Shown here one piece after another: positions 9,895 to 18,951 of a stretch of 64,000 bases of DNA. The DNA comes from an uncultured Bacteroides sp. (GTDB lineage Bacteria > Bacteroidota > Bacteroidia > Bacteroidales > Bacteroidaceae). The stretch covers positions 62,001 to 126,000 of the forward strand of contig UQVZ01000002.1 in the NCBI GenBank assembly GCA_900544675.1. Reading direction: 5' to 3'. Both the position numbers and the translations under genes were made by a program. The notes below the pieces were generated by a model that ran no database searches, was not told the origin of the DNA, and saw only the letters and a list, made by a program, of their open reading frames with translations. Each line of letters starts with the position of its first letter. Positions within the stretch are counted from its first letter, which is position 1.

Positions 9895-10905
9895 CTAATT
9901 ATCAAGTTCACGATAATACACCTTTACCCGTTTCTCGCGTGCATCGTAATCGAAAACCAGTGGAGTTATCTTCTGCAGGTCACGCAAGACATTTTCCAAA
10001 ATGGTCTGGTCGGACGTAAGGGTAATCAGCAAGTCTTGCGGCACCTCGTCTTCTATCTCAAAAGCTACGTTATACCAACGATGAAGTTTAATCACTACTT
10101 CCGGCAATGAAGCATCCTTGAACGCAATGACATTTTGTTTCCACATCGACTCGTAATGCATATCTTCGCCCGTCATCACATGACACTCATCATACGTCTT
10201 GTCATACACTACCTGCTGACCGGGCATAACGGCCACTTCTTCAGCAGAGCGAAGTCTCATCTTAATCCGTCCTTCATCAAGGCACACCTTTATTTTATCG
10301 CAATCGGGATAATTCTGCACATCAAAAGCAGTTCCTATTACCCGGATGGAAGGTCCGTCCAAATGAACAATAAAAGGACGGTTTGAATTTGAGGAAACCT
10401 TGAAGTAAGCCTCACCCGAGAGTTCCACTTCACGAGAGTTCAAACCGAATTTCTTTGGATAACGAAGCCGGGTATCCGAATTGATGTATACTTTTGTACC
10501 GTCTTGGAACATCATCTGCAGGCGTTCCCCTTTGGGTACATAAATCTCTTCGTAACCGGCATTGCCGAATAAATCAACCCGACTGTCAATTCGATAAAAC
10601 AAACCTGCCAATAGAAGAACGGGGATCAAGACCGCCGCTGCACGGAACATCATACGACGCATACGGGCACGACGGATTTGCCGTTTGATACGCGACCAAA
10701 TCTCTTCGGAAGGTATCGCATGAGGCACATACAAATCTTCATACCCCGGACGAACCTTCCGCGCATCCCGCTCGAATTCCTCAGCTATATACGCCGCTCC
10801 CTCATCGGTGGCAAACCATTGTGCTACCTGCCTTGCGTCTTCCGTCGAAGCCAACCCTGCCAATACATCCCCTATTTGCTTGTCTGTCGGTCTATCCATA
10901 TCCAT
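9895..10905 (-). CDS. FecR-family anti-sigma factor
   Basis: A 336-residue FecR-type protein. A cytoplasmic N-terminal helical part (1-85) is followed by a basic stretch, one transmembrane helix (about 90-105, AAAVLIPVLLLAGLFY), and the periplasmic FecR domain with VPKGERLQMMFQDGTKVYINSDT-type sequence and GEAYFKV. The C-terminal ~80 residues form an STN-like domain found in Bacteroidetes versions. It overlaps the sigma gene by 34 bp, so expression is coupled. It should hold the sigma factor inactive until the STN domain of the SusC protein reports substrate. Confidence 0.93.
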   Translation of the reverse strand: MDMDRPTDKQIGDVLAGLASTEDARQVAQWFATDEGAAYIAEEFERDARKVRPGYEDLYVPHAIPSEEIWSRIKRQIRRARMRRMMFRAAAVLIPVLLLAGLFYRIDSRVDLFGNAGYEEIYVPKGERLQMMFQDGTKVYINSDTRLRYPKKFGLNSREVELSGEAYFKVSSNSNRPFIVHLDGPSIRVIGTAFDVQNYPDCDKIKVCLDEGRIKMRLRSAEEVAVMPGQQVVYDKTYDECHVMTGEDMHYESMWKQNVIAFKDASLPEVVIKLHRWYNVAFEIEDEVPQDLLITLTSDQTILENVLRDLQKITPLVFDYDAREKRVKVYYRELDN

Positions 10906-11531
10906 TGTCCACTATTTTCATTTCTATTGATGACACTTGGATTCACTCCAAGTATCACTGCAATAACAATCATTAATATTTTCAGCAACTCTTTACGCAA
11001 TATTTTCACGGCTTCCGAGTAATGGGATTTTACCGTATTTACCGATATATGCAAGCGGTCGGCTATCTCCTGATTCGACATATCTCCCCGCAATTTCATC
11101 AGACAAATCTCTCTTTTCTGCTCCGGAAGCTTACCCAGTGCCTTGTAAAACAAAGAAATCCGCTCACGCTTCTCCAACTTCTCAGCCAAATCATCTTCGT
11201 ATTCAGCAATCTGTTGTGCAATCTCGTACGACTTCTCCAAGGCCGTATTTTCATTCCGTATCAGATTCAGCACATGGTTTTTCGCCATAGTAAACAGAAA
11301 ATTCTTTAAACTAACCCCAATTTGTAATGTCGCTCTGTACTCCCAAAGCTTGACAAAAACATACTGCACTACGTCTTCCGCTCGTGCCTTATCCTGTAAA
11401 TAACGATAAGCCAATACATAAATCAGCTTATTGTAACGCTCGTATACAATGGTAAAAGCTTTTTCATCACCTTTTTGCACACGGGCGAACAGAGCATCAT
11501 CAGCTATTTGGCTATCGGTTAACTTAAACAT
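10872..11531 (-). CDS. ECF RNA polymerase sigma factor (Bacteroidetes sigma-70 family)
   Basis: A 219-residue ECF sigma factor. Region 2 includes YERYNKLIYVLAYRYLQD and the -10-reading DVVQYVFVKLWEYR; region 4 is GDMSNQEIADRLHISVNTVKSH, a clear helix-turn-helix. The start at 11531 (MFKLTDSQIADD) is chosen because a -7 box (TATATTTG) lies at 11559-11552, inside a longer frame that would begin at 11564. The C-terminus extends beyond region 4 into a hydrophobic tail (LKILMIVIAVILG), a feature seen in members of this group. It should direct transcription of the SusC/SusD locus under control of the adjacent anti-sigma factor. Confidence 0.92.
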   Translation of the reverse strand: MFKLTDSQIADDALFARVQKGDEKAFTIVYERYNKLIYVLAYRYLQDKARAEDVVQYVFVKLWEYRATLQIGVSLKNFLFTMAKNHVLNLIRNENTALEKSYEIAQQIAEYEDDLAEKLEKRERISLFYKALGKLPEQKREICLMKLRGDMSNQEIADRLHISVNTVKSHYSEAVKILRKELLKILMIVIAVILGVNPSVINRNENSGQWIWIDRQTSK

Positions 11532-11551
11532 AGTGATAAGATATTTACCTG

Positions 11552-11559
11552 CAAATATA
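11552..11559 (-). promoter_or_regulatory. -7 promoter element of the sigma/anti-sigma operon
   Basis: TATATTTG on the minus strand, about 20 bp before the start codon. No convincing -33 box is seen. Confidence 0.6.
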
Positions 11560-11718
11560 CGCATTATTATGATAAGTAGTTACTCACAATCCGCTTATTA
11601 TTAAATGCAAAACACATGCTCCACTCAAACCGATGCGCCTATATTTCAAAAAAGATATATCCGTCAGCAATTTCATAGTCATAAAATCCAACTGATTTAA
11701 TTATATTAACTATAAATA

Positions 11719-11755
11719 TTAGTTGAGTAACTAAAACTTTTAGTTACTTTGTAAC
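11719..11755 (+). promoter_or_regulatory. Two palindromic operators over the blaI-type promoter
   Basis: TTAGTT-n4-AACTAA (11719-11734) and GTTAC-TTT-GTAAC (11743-11755) lie 18-54 bp before the repressor gene. The second covers a TTACTTTG -7-like box with TTG about 18 bp upstream. Paired palindromes containing GTTAC/GTAAC over the promoter fit autorepression by a BlaI/MecI-family protein. Confidence 0.65.
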
Positions 11756-11772
11756 AGACAAAAGAAAATAGT

Positions 11773-12138
11773 ATGAAAAGACTGACTGCTAAAGAAGAAG
11801 AAATCATGGGATTTTTCTGGGAGAAAGGTCCAATGTTTGTCAAACAACTGCTTGAGTTGTATCCCGAACCGCGCCCGCATATCAACACCCTGTCTACCAT
11901 CGTGCGCGGACTGGAAGAGAAAGGTTATCTGGCGCATACGGCATACGGCAACACCTATCAATATCATGCCGCCATATCGAAAGAAGAGTTCAAACGCGGA
12001 ACACTGAAAGGCGTCATCAGCAAGTATTTCAACAATTCCTACCTGGGAGTGGTATCCACCTTGGTAAAGGAAGAAGAAATATCCATCGACGAGCTGAAAG
12101 CGCTTATCAAAAAGGTGGAAGAAGAAAATGCCCGGTAA
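11773..12138 (+). CDS. BlaI/MecI/CopY-family transcriptional repressor
   Basis: A 121-residue winged-helix repressor. The N-terminal domain (LTAKEEEIMGFFWEKGPMFVKQLLE, given in part) and HINTLSTIVRGLEEKGYLAH form the DNA-binding fold, and the C-terminal third is the dimerisation region that the partner protease cuts or modifies in the known BlaI/BlaR1 systems. It is followed 38 bp later by an M56 protease gene in the same direction. No beta-lactamase gene is nearby, so the target is probably something else, or only the operon itself. Confidence 0.93.
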   Translation: MKRLTAKEEEIMGFFWEKGPMFVKQLLELYPEPRPHINTLSTIVRGLEEKGYLAHTAYGNTYQYHAAISKEEFKRGTLKGVISKYFNNSYLGVVSTLVKEEEISIDELKALIKKVEEENAR

Positions 12139-12176
12139 AACGCGGCTGAATATATTATATATAATAAGGTATTGTT

Positions 12177-13763
12177 ATGGGAGTGTTTTTCATCTATATA
12201 CTGAAATCGGCGGTCTGCCTGGCGATGTTCTACCTGTTCTACAAAGTCCTGCTAAGCCGGGAGACGTTCCATCGTTTCAACCGCATCGCGCTGCTGGGCA
12301 TCATCGCACTGGCTTTCTTCCTGCCTGCCCTCAACATAGCCGTGACAGAACCTACGGCAATCAACCGCACGGTGTGGAGCATGGAAGACTATTGGCTGAT
12401 GGCACAAGCGGAACCCCTCACCGAAACCGAAACGGAATCCCACGGCTTGGGATGGAAAGAAAGGCTGATAGGTGTATACTTTATCGGCATAGTCTTTTTC
12501 TTCCTCCGAAACCTGTATGCCATGCGACGGATGCATACACTTATCCGGCACAGCCGCATCACGCAGATGTCCGACGGCAACTGCCTGGTGATACACCACG
12601 AAAACCTGTCACCGTTCAGCTGGATGCACTACATCGTGTTGTCGGAGAAAGATGCTTCCGAGAATGCCCGGGCCATCATCGCGCACGAGCAAGCCCATAT
12701 CCGCTACCGCCACTCATGGGACTTGCTACTGGCAGAAGCCTGCATCGGACTGCAATGGTTCAATCCTGCTGCTTGGCTGATGAAGCGCGAATTGCAAAAC
12801 ATACACGAGTATGAAGCCGACGAAGCCGTACTGGCATCGGGCTTCAACGCAAAGGAATATCAATTATTACTCATAAAAAAAGCCGTTGGCTCAAGGCTCT
12901 ACTCTCTCGCCAACAGCTTAAATCACAGTTCACTTAAAAAACGTATCACTATGATGATGAAGAAAAAATCAAATCCCTGGGCACGCGCCAAGTACTTTTA
13001 TGTACTTCCGCTGGCTGCCGTAGCGGTAGCCGCTTTTGCCCGTCCCGAAATCTCTCAACCACTGAATGAGATTTCAAGTGTCAAAGTTACTGATTTATCC
13101 GTTCCCTACAAAGGGAATAGCGTTAAAAGCTCAGAAACTGAGGCTAATGGCCACAAAGCCTCTACAGACAGCCTCAGCGGAAAGCCGCAAACGATAAGAA
13201 TTGTAGGTCATCAGGATAAAACAGGCAATAAAAAAGAACCTTATGCCGTAGTTGATCAAATGCCTCAATTCCCCGGTGGTCCAAGCGAATTGATGAAATA
13301 CATCACAGCCAACCTGCGTTATCCCGAAGATGCCAAACAGGCGAATAGCTCAGGGAGGGTCATTGCTCAATTTACCGTAGAAGAAGATGGAAGCATTACT
13401 GACATAGAAATCAAGCGTAGTGTCTCCCCTAGCATGGATCAAGAAGCGATCCGCGTACTCTCGGGCATGCCTAAATGGCAACCGGGCATGCAAAACGGTA
13501 AAGCCGTGCCTGTGAAATATACCGTACCGATTGTATTCTACAATGACAAAGACAATCCGGACAGCACAAACGTTTCTTTCAGCCAAAATCAACCGTTGAT
13601 TATCCTCGATGGGAAAGAATATACAGGCGATATCAATCAGATTGACCCGAGCACCATCGAGAAAGTCGAAGTGATTAAAGACCCGGCGGCCACGGCTCCC
13701 TACGGAGATAAAGCCAAAAACGGAATCATCCGGATTACAACTAAAAAGGGACTAGGTAACTAG
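12177..13763 (+). CDS. BlaR1-type M56 metalloprotease fused to TonB-like C-terminal domain and plug-like tail
   Basis: A 528-residue membrane sensor. The first ~290 residues are the M56 part: several membrane segments, then the zinc motif HEQAH (170-174) in IIAHEQAHIRYRHSWDL. A last membrane helix (around 275-290) leads to a periplasmic linker and a TonB C-terminal-like domain (about 365-465, with MPQFPGGPSELMKYI and LRYPEDAKQ). The final ~50 residues (IEKVEVIKDPAA...YGDKAKNGIIRITTKKG) look like the core of a TonB-dependent receptor plug. In BlaR1 the outer domain is a beta-lactam sensor; here it is replaced, so the signal sensed is likely different. The fusion type is known from Bacteroidetes, the function is not. 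Confidence 0.88.
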   Translation: MGVFFIYILKSAVCLAMFYLFYKVLLSRETFHRFNRIALLGIIALAFFLPALNIAVTEPTAINRTVWSMEDYWLMAQAEPLTETETESHGLGWKERLIGVYFIGIVFFFLRNLYAMRRMHTLIRHSRITQMSDGNCLVIHHENLSPFSWMHYIVLSEKDASENARAIIAHEQAHIRYRHSWDLLLAEACIGLQWFNPAAWLMKRELQNIHEYEADEAVLASGFNAKEYQLLLIKKAVGSRLYSLANSLNHSSLKKRITMMMKKKSNPWARAKYFYVLPLAAVAVAAFARPEISQPLNEISSVKVTDLSVPYKGNSVKSSETEANGHKASTDSLSGKPQTIRIVGHQDKTGNKKEPYAVVDQMPQFPGGPSELMKYITANLRYPEDAKQANSSGRVIAQFTVEEDGSITDIEIKRSVSPSMDQEAIRVLSGMPKWQPGMQNGKAVPVKYTVPIVFYNDKDNPDSTNVSFSQNQPLIILDGKEYTGDINQIDPSTIEKVEVIKDPAATAPYGDKAKNGIIRITTKKGLGN

Positions 13764-13842
13764 TTGACTAGGTGACTAGGTTTTAGATAGTTTTGCAAAG
13801 CTATTAAAAACCTGGTCACCTAGTACCTAGTTACCTAGTCCC
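13748..13842. repeat. Long imperfect hairpin between convergent genes
   Basis: Two ~42-bp arms (13748-13790 and 13801-13842) pair with only a few mismatches across a 10-base loop. The arms are built from repeated CTAGGTGAC / CTAGGTAAC units. It lies between the ends of the M56 gene and ppx and may stop both transcripts. A short remnant with the same unit occurs at 36832-36848. Confidence 0.75.
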
Positions 13843-13851
13843 CTAGATATA

Positions 13852-14790
13852 TCACTTTTCCGCTTCCAGCGATTTCAACGACTTTCCGCGTTCACGTTCT
13901 TCCTTGCTTCCTCCATAAAGTCCGTCGATAATGCCGTCGGCAAGACCGATGGTAGGCACATAAATGTATTTCGAACCTAACAGACCGGCTATGGTGAGGA
14001 AGATATTGCCCGCAGGCACAATTACGTCTGCACGGTCAGGCTTCAGGTTGTACTGGTCCATACGCTCCTCTACCGACAAGGCACTCAACCCATTATATAA
14101 TTCCTGGAGTGTCTCCACCCCCATGCGTTGCAACTTCTTGTCCTTCTTTTCCGCCAGGCGATACAGTTTATTGATGTTTCCGCCCGAACCGATGATGTTC
14201 GTGTCGGGATATTGCTGAGCCAACTCTGCCATATCCGTCTTCAGGCGTGTCCATTCGCTTTCCTTCGCCGCTTTGTTCAACAGGCGCACGGTTCCGATGT
14301 TATACGAACGGCTGCACTTCAGTTCGCCTTGCGAAAGCAGGTTGATTTCGGTAGAACCACCACCCACGTCCACATACAGGTAATTGCCGGTACGGTCTTT
14401 CATGTATTCAATGTGGTTGTTGTAAACGATTTGAGCCTCTTCCTGCCCGTCGATGATTTCGATGCGGATACCGGTTTTCTTCTCGATTTCCTTGATGATG
14501 TCCATACCGTTCTTGGCATCACGCATGGCCGATGTGGCACACGCGCGATATTTCTGCACATCGTAAATCTTCATCAGGTACGCATACGACTTCATCAGGC
14601 GCACCATGTTCTTTTCGCGTTTCTCCGAAATCTTGCCCTTGCCGAACACATCAAATCCCAAACGGAGAGGCACACGCAACAGCAACTCCTTCGTAAACTT
14701 CGTTTTCCCTTCGTTCTCCTCAATCCGCTTCACAAGCAGACGGGCGGCATTCGAACCGATATCGATTGCCGCATAATTCATCTCTGTCAT
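13852..14790 (-). CDS. ppx: Exopolyphosphatase / guanosine pentaphosphatase family (Ppx/GppA)
   Basis: A 312-residue Ppx/GppA phosphatase, the short form without the extra C-terminal HD-like domain. The N-terminal actin-like P-loop is AAIDIGSNAARLL; the second phosphate motif is LYVDVGGGSTEINLL; IIGSGGNINKL is also conserved. It cleaves terminal phosphate from polyphosphate or pppGpp. Its start overlaps the ppk1 stop by 4 bp (ATGA), so the makers and breakers of polyphosphate are made together. Start at 14790; a start three codons later (MNYAAIDIG) is possible. Confidence 0.93.
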   Translation of the reverse strand: MTEMNYAAIDIGSNAARLLVKRIEENEGKTKFTKELLLRVPLRLGFDVFGKGKISEKREKNMVRLMKSYAYLMKIYDVQKYRACATSAMRDAKNGMDIIKEIEKKTGIRIEIIDGQEEAQIVYNNHIEYMKDRTGNYLYVDVGGGSTEINLLSQGELKCSRSYNIGTVRLLNKAAKESEWTRLKTDMAELAQQYPDTNIIGSGGNINKLYRLAEKKDKKLQRMGVETLQELYNGLSALSVEERMDQYNLKPDRADVIVPAGNIFLTIAGLLGSKYIYVPTIGLADGIIDGLYGGSKEERERGKSLKSLEAEK

Positions 14791-16856
14791 TCTTCTTCCT
14801 CGTTTTTAGATACATAGTAATTATACAATGCTTCTTGCGAACGGAAAGGCTTTTCGTCACCGATCAAGGCATGGAAATCATTGTCGCCCGTGCCGTCTAC
14901 GATACGTCCCTGCAAGGTATCCTTCAGTCCGTATTCCACTACGCGCTTCATCTCTTCCTTGATATCCGGGTCGTAAACCGGCGTGATAACCTCTACACGG
15001 TTGTCCAGATTACGGGGCATCCAGTCTGCCGAGCCAATGAATACTTTCTCCGCTCCGCCCGCAGCGAATACAAAGATACGAGAATGTTCCAAATATCGGT
15101 CAATAATTGCGTTAATTCGTATATTTTCGCTCACATCCGGCACGTCGGTGACCAAAGAGCAATTGCCGCGCACCAACAAATCGATATCCACACCCGCCTG
15201 CGAAGCCTCGTAAAGCTTTTCCACCATCACTGGGTCGGTAATGTGATTAATCTTGATTTTGATATAAGCCGGCTTGCCCGCCTTCTTATTCTTTATCTCA
15301 TCCCGAATCAGGGCACAGAACTTGTTTTTCATCTCATTGGGCGATACCAACAGCTCCTTGAACTTGATGGGGGCATAAGGACGCTCGATGAAGTCGAACA
15401 CGGCGTTCACATCCTTTACCAGCCGGGGCGAAGCCGTCATCAGCATACAGTCGGTATACATACGGGCATTGCCTTCGTGGAAGTTTCCGGTACTGATGCA
15501 AGCAATGTCCGGTCCACTCTTCATTTCGATGTGGGTAATCTTGGAGTGTACCTTCAAGCCCTCCACACCGAAGATGACACGGATGCCCGCGTCCTGCATC
15601 TTCTTCGACCAGTTCACGTTGGAAGCCTCGTCAAAACGTGCCAACAACTCGATGACTACCGTCACCTTCTTTCCGTTTCGGGCGGCAGCTATCAACGCAC
15701 GCACTACCTTCGATTCTTTTGCCAGACGATATAAGGTGATTTTAATGCCCGTCACCTGCTTGCTTACGGCCGCTTCCTGCAAGACACGGATAAACGAGTC
15801 GAAACTATGGTAAGGCACATGGATGAAACGGTCTTTCTGCTGGATTTTCTGAAGCAGACTGTCAGGTCCGTCCAGGCTCTTGCGCAAGATAGGAGGCCAG
15901 GCAGGATATTTCAGGTCGGCACGGTCGCAATCGGGGAAACGCATGAAATCCTTATGGTTCTGATAGCGTCCGCCCGCCATCACGGTATCGTTCTTGTCTA
16001 CATCCAGCTTGTTCAGCACACGTTTCAATAAGTCCTTCGGCATACCGGCATCGTAGAGCACACGCAAAGGTTCGCCGTGCTTACGGCTCTTTACACCCTT
16101 CAATATCTTCTGCAGCGTGCCGCTGTTGGCATCGTTGTCGATTTCCATCTCCGCGTCGCGGGTAAACTTATAGGTATAGGCTTCGAAATGATTGTATCCC
16201 AACCCTTCGAATACCAACGGAAGGCAACAGCGTATCACATCGTCCAGATACATCAGAAAACGCTTCTCCCCTTCGTTCGGCAGACGGACAAAACGTCCGC
16301 ATATCGCCACGGGCAATTCCAGAAAGGCATAGTCAAACGAACGGGCATTCGCGTCCTTGCCGACCTTTACCGCCAGGTAAATGTTTTCATCGTTGCCGAA
16401 ATCGAGCGACTTGACCGTAGAAAACCAGATTGGAATCACGCTTCCGCTCAGTTTTTGCTTATAGAATGAATAAATGTATTCTTTTTGTTCGGGAGATATT
16501 TCTGTATCCGAGAGCAAGTAAATGTTTTCTTTACGCAACTCTTCGGTAATGTTACGAACCGCCTCGCCATATTCTTTCACATAACGGGCGTTCAACCGCG
16601 AAATCTGCTTAATCAGTTTCTTGGCGTGTTCACTTTCTTTTGCCGCCGTCTTGTCTCCATACTCGGCTATACGGCTTTGCGAAGCTACCCGCACACGGAA
16701 AAACTCATCCAGGTTGTTCGAATAAATACCCAAGAAAGACATCCGTTCCAGCAAAGGCACGTGCGGACGGCATGCTTCCTGCAAGATACGACGATTGAAA
16801 AACATCCAGCTTATATCCCTATCCAAATAAGGGGATTTCTTTTTCTTCTGCACCAT
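14787..16856 (-). CDS. ppk1: Polyphosphate kinase 1
   Basis: A 689-residue PPK1 of normal length, which polymerises the gamma-phosphate of ATP into polyphosphate (EC 2.7.4.1). The N-terminal domain opens YLDRDISWMFFNRRIL with FLGIYSNNLDEFFRVR. The two phospholipase-D-like catalytic domains carry the conserved histidines in LKVHSKITHIEM (about residue 437, the phosphorylated His in the family) and YLEHSRIFVF (about 600). It is the first gene of a two-gene unit with ppx. Confidence 0.97.
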   Translation of the reverse strand: MVQKKKKSPYLDRDISWMFFNRRILQEACRPHVPLLERMSFLGIYSNNLDEFFRVRVASQSRIAEYGDKTAAKESEHAKKLIKQISRLNARYVKEYGEAVRNITEELRKENIYLLSDTEISPEQKEYIYSFYKQKLSGSVIPIWFSTVKSLDFGNDENIYLAVKVGKDANARSFDYAFLELPVAICGRFVRLPNEGEKRFLMYLDDVIRCCLPLVFEGLGYNHFEAYTYKFTRDAEMEIDNDANSGTLQKILKGVKSRKHGEPLRVLYDAGMPKDLLKRVLNKLDVDKNDTVMAGGRYQNHKDFMRFPDCDRADLKYPAWPPILRKSLDGPDSLLQKIQQKDRFIHVPYHSFDSFIRVLQEAAVSKQVTGIKITLYRLAKESKVVRALIAAARNGKKVTVVIELLARFDEASNVNWSKKMQDAGIRVIFGVEGLKVHSKITHIEMKSGPDIACISTGNFHEGNARMYTDCMLMTASPRLVKDVNAVFDFIERPYAPIKFKELLVSPNEMKNKFCALIRDEIKNKKAGKPAYIKIKINHITDPVMVEKLYEASQAGVDIDLLVRGNCSLVTDVPDVSENIRINAIIDRYLEHSRIFVFAAGGAEKVFIGSADWMPRNLDNRVEVITPVYDPDIKEEMKRVVEYGLKDTLQGRIVDGTGDNDFHALIGDEKPFRSQEALYNYYVSKNEEEE

Positions 16857-16956
16857 ACTTAAACATTTTTCTGCAAAGAAAGCAAAATCTTGTTACATTT
16901 TGATTGCAAAACCGAAAAGAATAGCTAAATAATTCTAAACAACCGCCACTTATTTT

Positions 16957-18075
16957 TCACACATATTCTTCTACCATATACATTTCCTGCGTCCAGCCGT
17001 GCGAGATGAATTTCTCCAGCTCGTTCAAGATGATATAACGCGACGAGTCCACCCACGTGTTAAACGTCGGGTCGGGACGGAATATCTCGGCAAAAGCCAA
17101 TAACTTATCCAGGTTAAAACCATCATCCACAATGCCTCCGCCTCCTTGTGTGGCGTCGTAGGCATTACATTCCTGCTCGATATGAGCCGGCACCATCAGG
17201 ATGGGCTTGCCCAGATACATCGCCTCGCATATCGACTCGAAACCTGCCGTACTAGCATACGCCTTGCAGCCCGCCATCTGTTTCAGAAATTCACGGTCGT
17301 CCAACTGGTAAAACCACAACGTGTCGTCCACCTTCTTAATGGGTTCTTCCTCCCAATGGTCCCAAAAGAAACGCAAAGGCACTTCAGGATGTTCCTTATG
17401 CCAGCGGGACACATATTCGGAGAAACCCGAATTGACCATATAGCCGTGAATGTAATCGCCCTGCACCGGTTCTTGTTCGAACACTTCCTGACGCAACAAG
17501 GGCGGAATGATGCTGATGCGATGCTTGTCGTCGTCTTTCATCGCACGGAACGAAAGCGCCAGCCTACGCGAAGCTCCCAGCGAAGTCAGGCGCGTAAACA
17601 TATTCATCAGAAACGAGCTGCAACGGTTCTTCTTCGGCATCCGGAAGTCCTTGTGCAAGAACAGGTACTGATGGCCGATGCACACCAAAGGCACCTGCGG
17701 ACGGAAGAAAAAGTAAGTCAGCCCTGTCAGCAGTTCGTAGAAATTGATGACCAGGTCGGCTCCCGTCTCCTTGATGCGGCGGCGAATGTAGCACATGCTT
17801 TCGTAGTATTCGGGCAATTTCCATAAACTGTACATCACGCTCCGGCTCAGGTTGGCACGCCGGTTGGCACGCGTAGGCAGAAAGTTGGGACTGATGATAT
17901 GCTTGATAGGCGCCTGGATATTCCGGATAAAGAAGCCCGGCAGACGGCGTGTCTCGCTCTTTCCGACCAACACTTCCACTACGTCGTGACCGTTTTCACG
18001 CAACAGTTTCTCTAATGAAATCGCTTGGGTCAAGTGTCCTCTCCCCTCACCTTGAACAACGAACAATACTCTCAT
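16957..18075 (-). CDS. Glycosyltransferase of the GT-B fold (MurG/GT28-like)
   Basis: A 372-residue predicted glycosyltransferase. The N-terminus (RVLFVVQGEGRGHLTQAISL) is the glycine-rich start of GT28-like enzymes, and the C-terminal half has the nucleotide-sugar site pattern (ASTAGFESICEAMYLGKPIL, then PAHIEQECNA). No membrane segment is obvious. Donor and acceptor are unknown. It overlaps the upstream phosphoesterase gene by 4 bp, suggesting a shared glycolipid pathway. Confidence 0.8.
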   Translation of the reverse strand: MRVLFVVQGEGRGHLTQAISLEKLLRENGHDVVEVLVGKSETRRLPGFFIRNIQAPIKHIISPNFLPTRANRRANLSRSVMYSLWKLPEYYESMCYIRRRIKETGADLVINFYELLTGLTYFFFRPQVPLVCIGHQYLFLHKDFRMPKKNRCSSFLMNMFTRLTSLGASRRLALSFRAMKDDDKHRISIIPPLLRQEVFEQEPVQGDYIHGYMVNSGFSEYVSRWHKEHPEVPLRFFWDHWEEEPIKKVDDTLWFYQLDDREFLKQMAGCKAYASTAGFESICEAMYLGKPILMVPAHIEQECNAYDATQGGGGIVDDGFNLDKLLAFAEIFRPDPTFNTWVDSSRYIILNELEKFISHGWTQEMYMVEEYV

Positions 18076-18884
18076 GATGCAACAGGTATAATTGATAAAA
18101 CTGATTCTTTTTCCGTTTTTTCCTTTAATTCAACCATTTCGGTATAATAGCGCACCTTCCATACCCCTTCCTCGTCCTCGGTCAGCGCCGACAAGGTTTC
18201 TACCCAGTCGCCCGAGTTCAGGTAATGGATGCCGTCTATCATGCGGTCTTCGGGATGGTGGATATGTCCGCATATCACTCCGTCGCATTTGCGGTTTCGT
18301 GCAAACTCTACCAGCACCGTCTCGAAATCGGATATATAATTCACTGCCTGTTTCACTTTCTGCTTGACGGCTTGCGACAGCGAGTAGTAAGGTTTGCCCT
18401 TGCGCAGGCGGTATTTATTATACAGGCTGTTTATCTCCAGCAGCAGCGTATAGCCGATATCGCCCAGCTTCGCCAGCCATTTCATCCCCGAAGTCACCTT
18501 GTCGAATACATCGCCGTGGGTCACGAAATAATGTTTCCCGTTGCTCTCCAGGATATAATCCTTCACAATGCTCAGGTTGGCAAACTGAATGGGAATCAGA
18601 CTGTCCAGGAAATCATCGTGATTGCCGCGCACATAGATAATCTCTGTCCCGCAATTTTCCATCATCTTCATCAGAATCTTGAAGAAACGGGTATGCTCGG
18701 CTTTCCATTTCCGTACGCCCGACTTCCGCAGGCTCCATCCGTCGATGATATCACCGTTCAAAATAAGACGGTCGCAATCTACCGAACTTAAAAAATCACT
18801 CACCTGATTCACTTTCGAATGGGACGTGCCCAAGTGTATATCCGAAAGCACTACCGTGCGGTAATGAGGTCTTATGTCCATCAT
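18072..18884 (-). CDS. LpxH-like metallophosphoesterase (UDP-2,3-diacylglucosamine diphosphatase family)
   Basis: A 270-residue calcineurin-like phosphoesterase. All metal-binding motifs are present in order: LSDIHLG, LNGDIIDGW, VRGNHDDFL, FVTHGDVFD and ICGHIHHPE. The family includes LpxH/LpxG-like enzymes of lipid A synthesis, and automatic annotation usually calls this type UDP-2,3-diacylglucosamine diphosphatase. The coupled downstream glycosyltransferase fits envelope glycolipid work, but the exact substrate cannot be read from sequence. Confidence 0.85.
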   Translation of the reverse strand: MMDIRPHYRTVVLSDIHLGTSHSKVNQVSDFLSSVDCDRLILNGDIIDGWSLRKSGVRKWKAEHTRFFKILMKMMENCGTEIIYVRGNHDDFLDSLIPIQFANLSIVKDYILESNGKHYFVTHGDVFDKVTSGMKWLAKLGDIGYTLLLEINSLYNKYRLRKGKPYYSLSQAVKQKVKQAVNYISDFETVLVEFARNRKCDGVICGHIHHPEDRMIDGIHYLNSGDWVETLSALTEDEEGVWKVRYYTEMVELKEKTEKESVLSIIPVAS

Positions 18885-18951
18885 ATATTCCGATTTAACT
18901 ACAAAGAAAGCGTTTTTTTACAATAATCCAATCATTTAGACAAAATATTTT

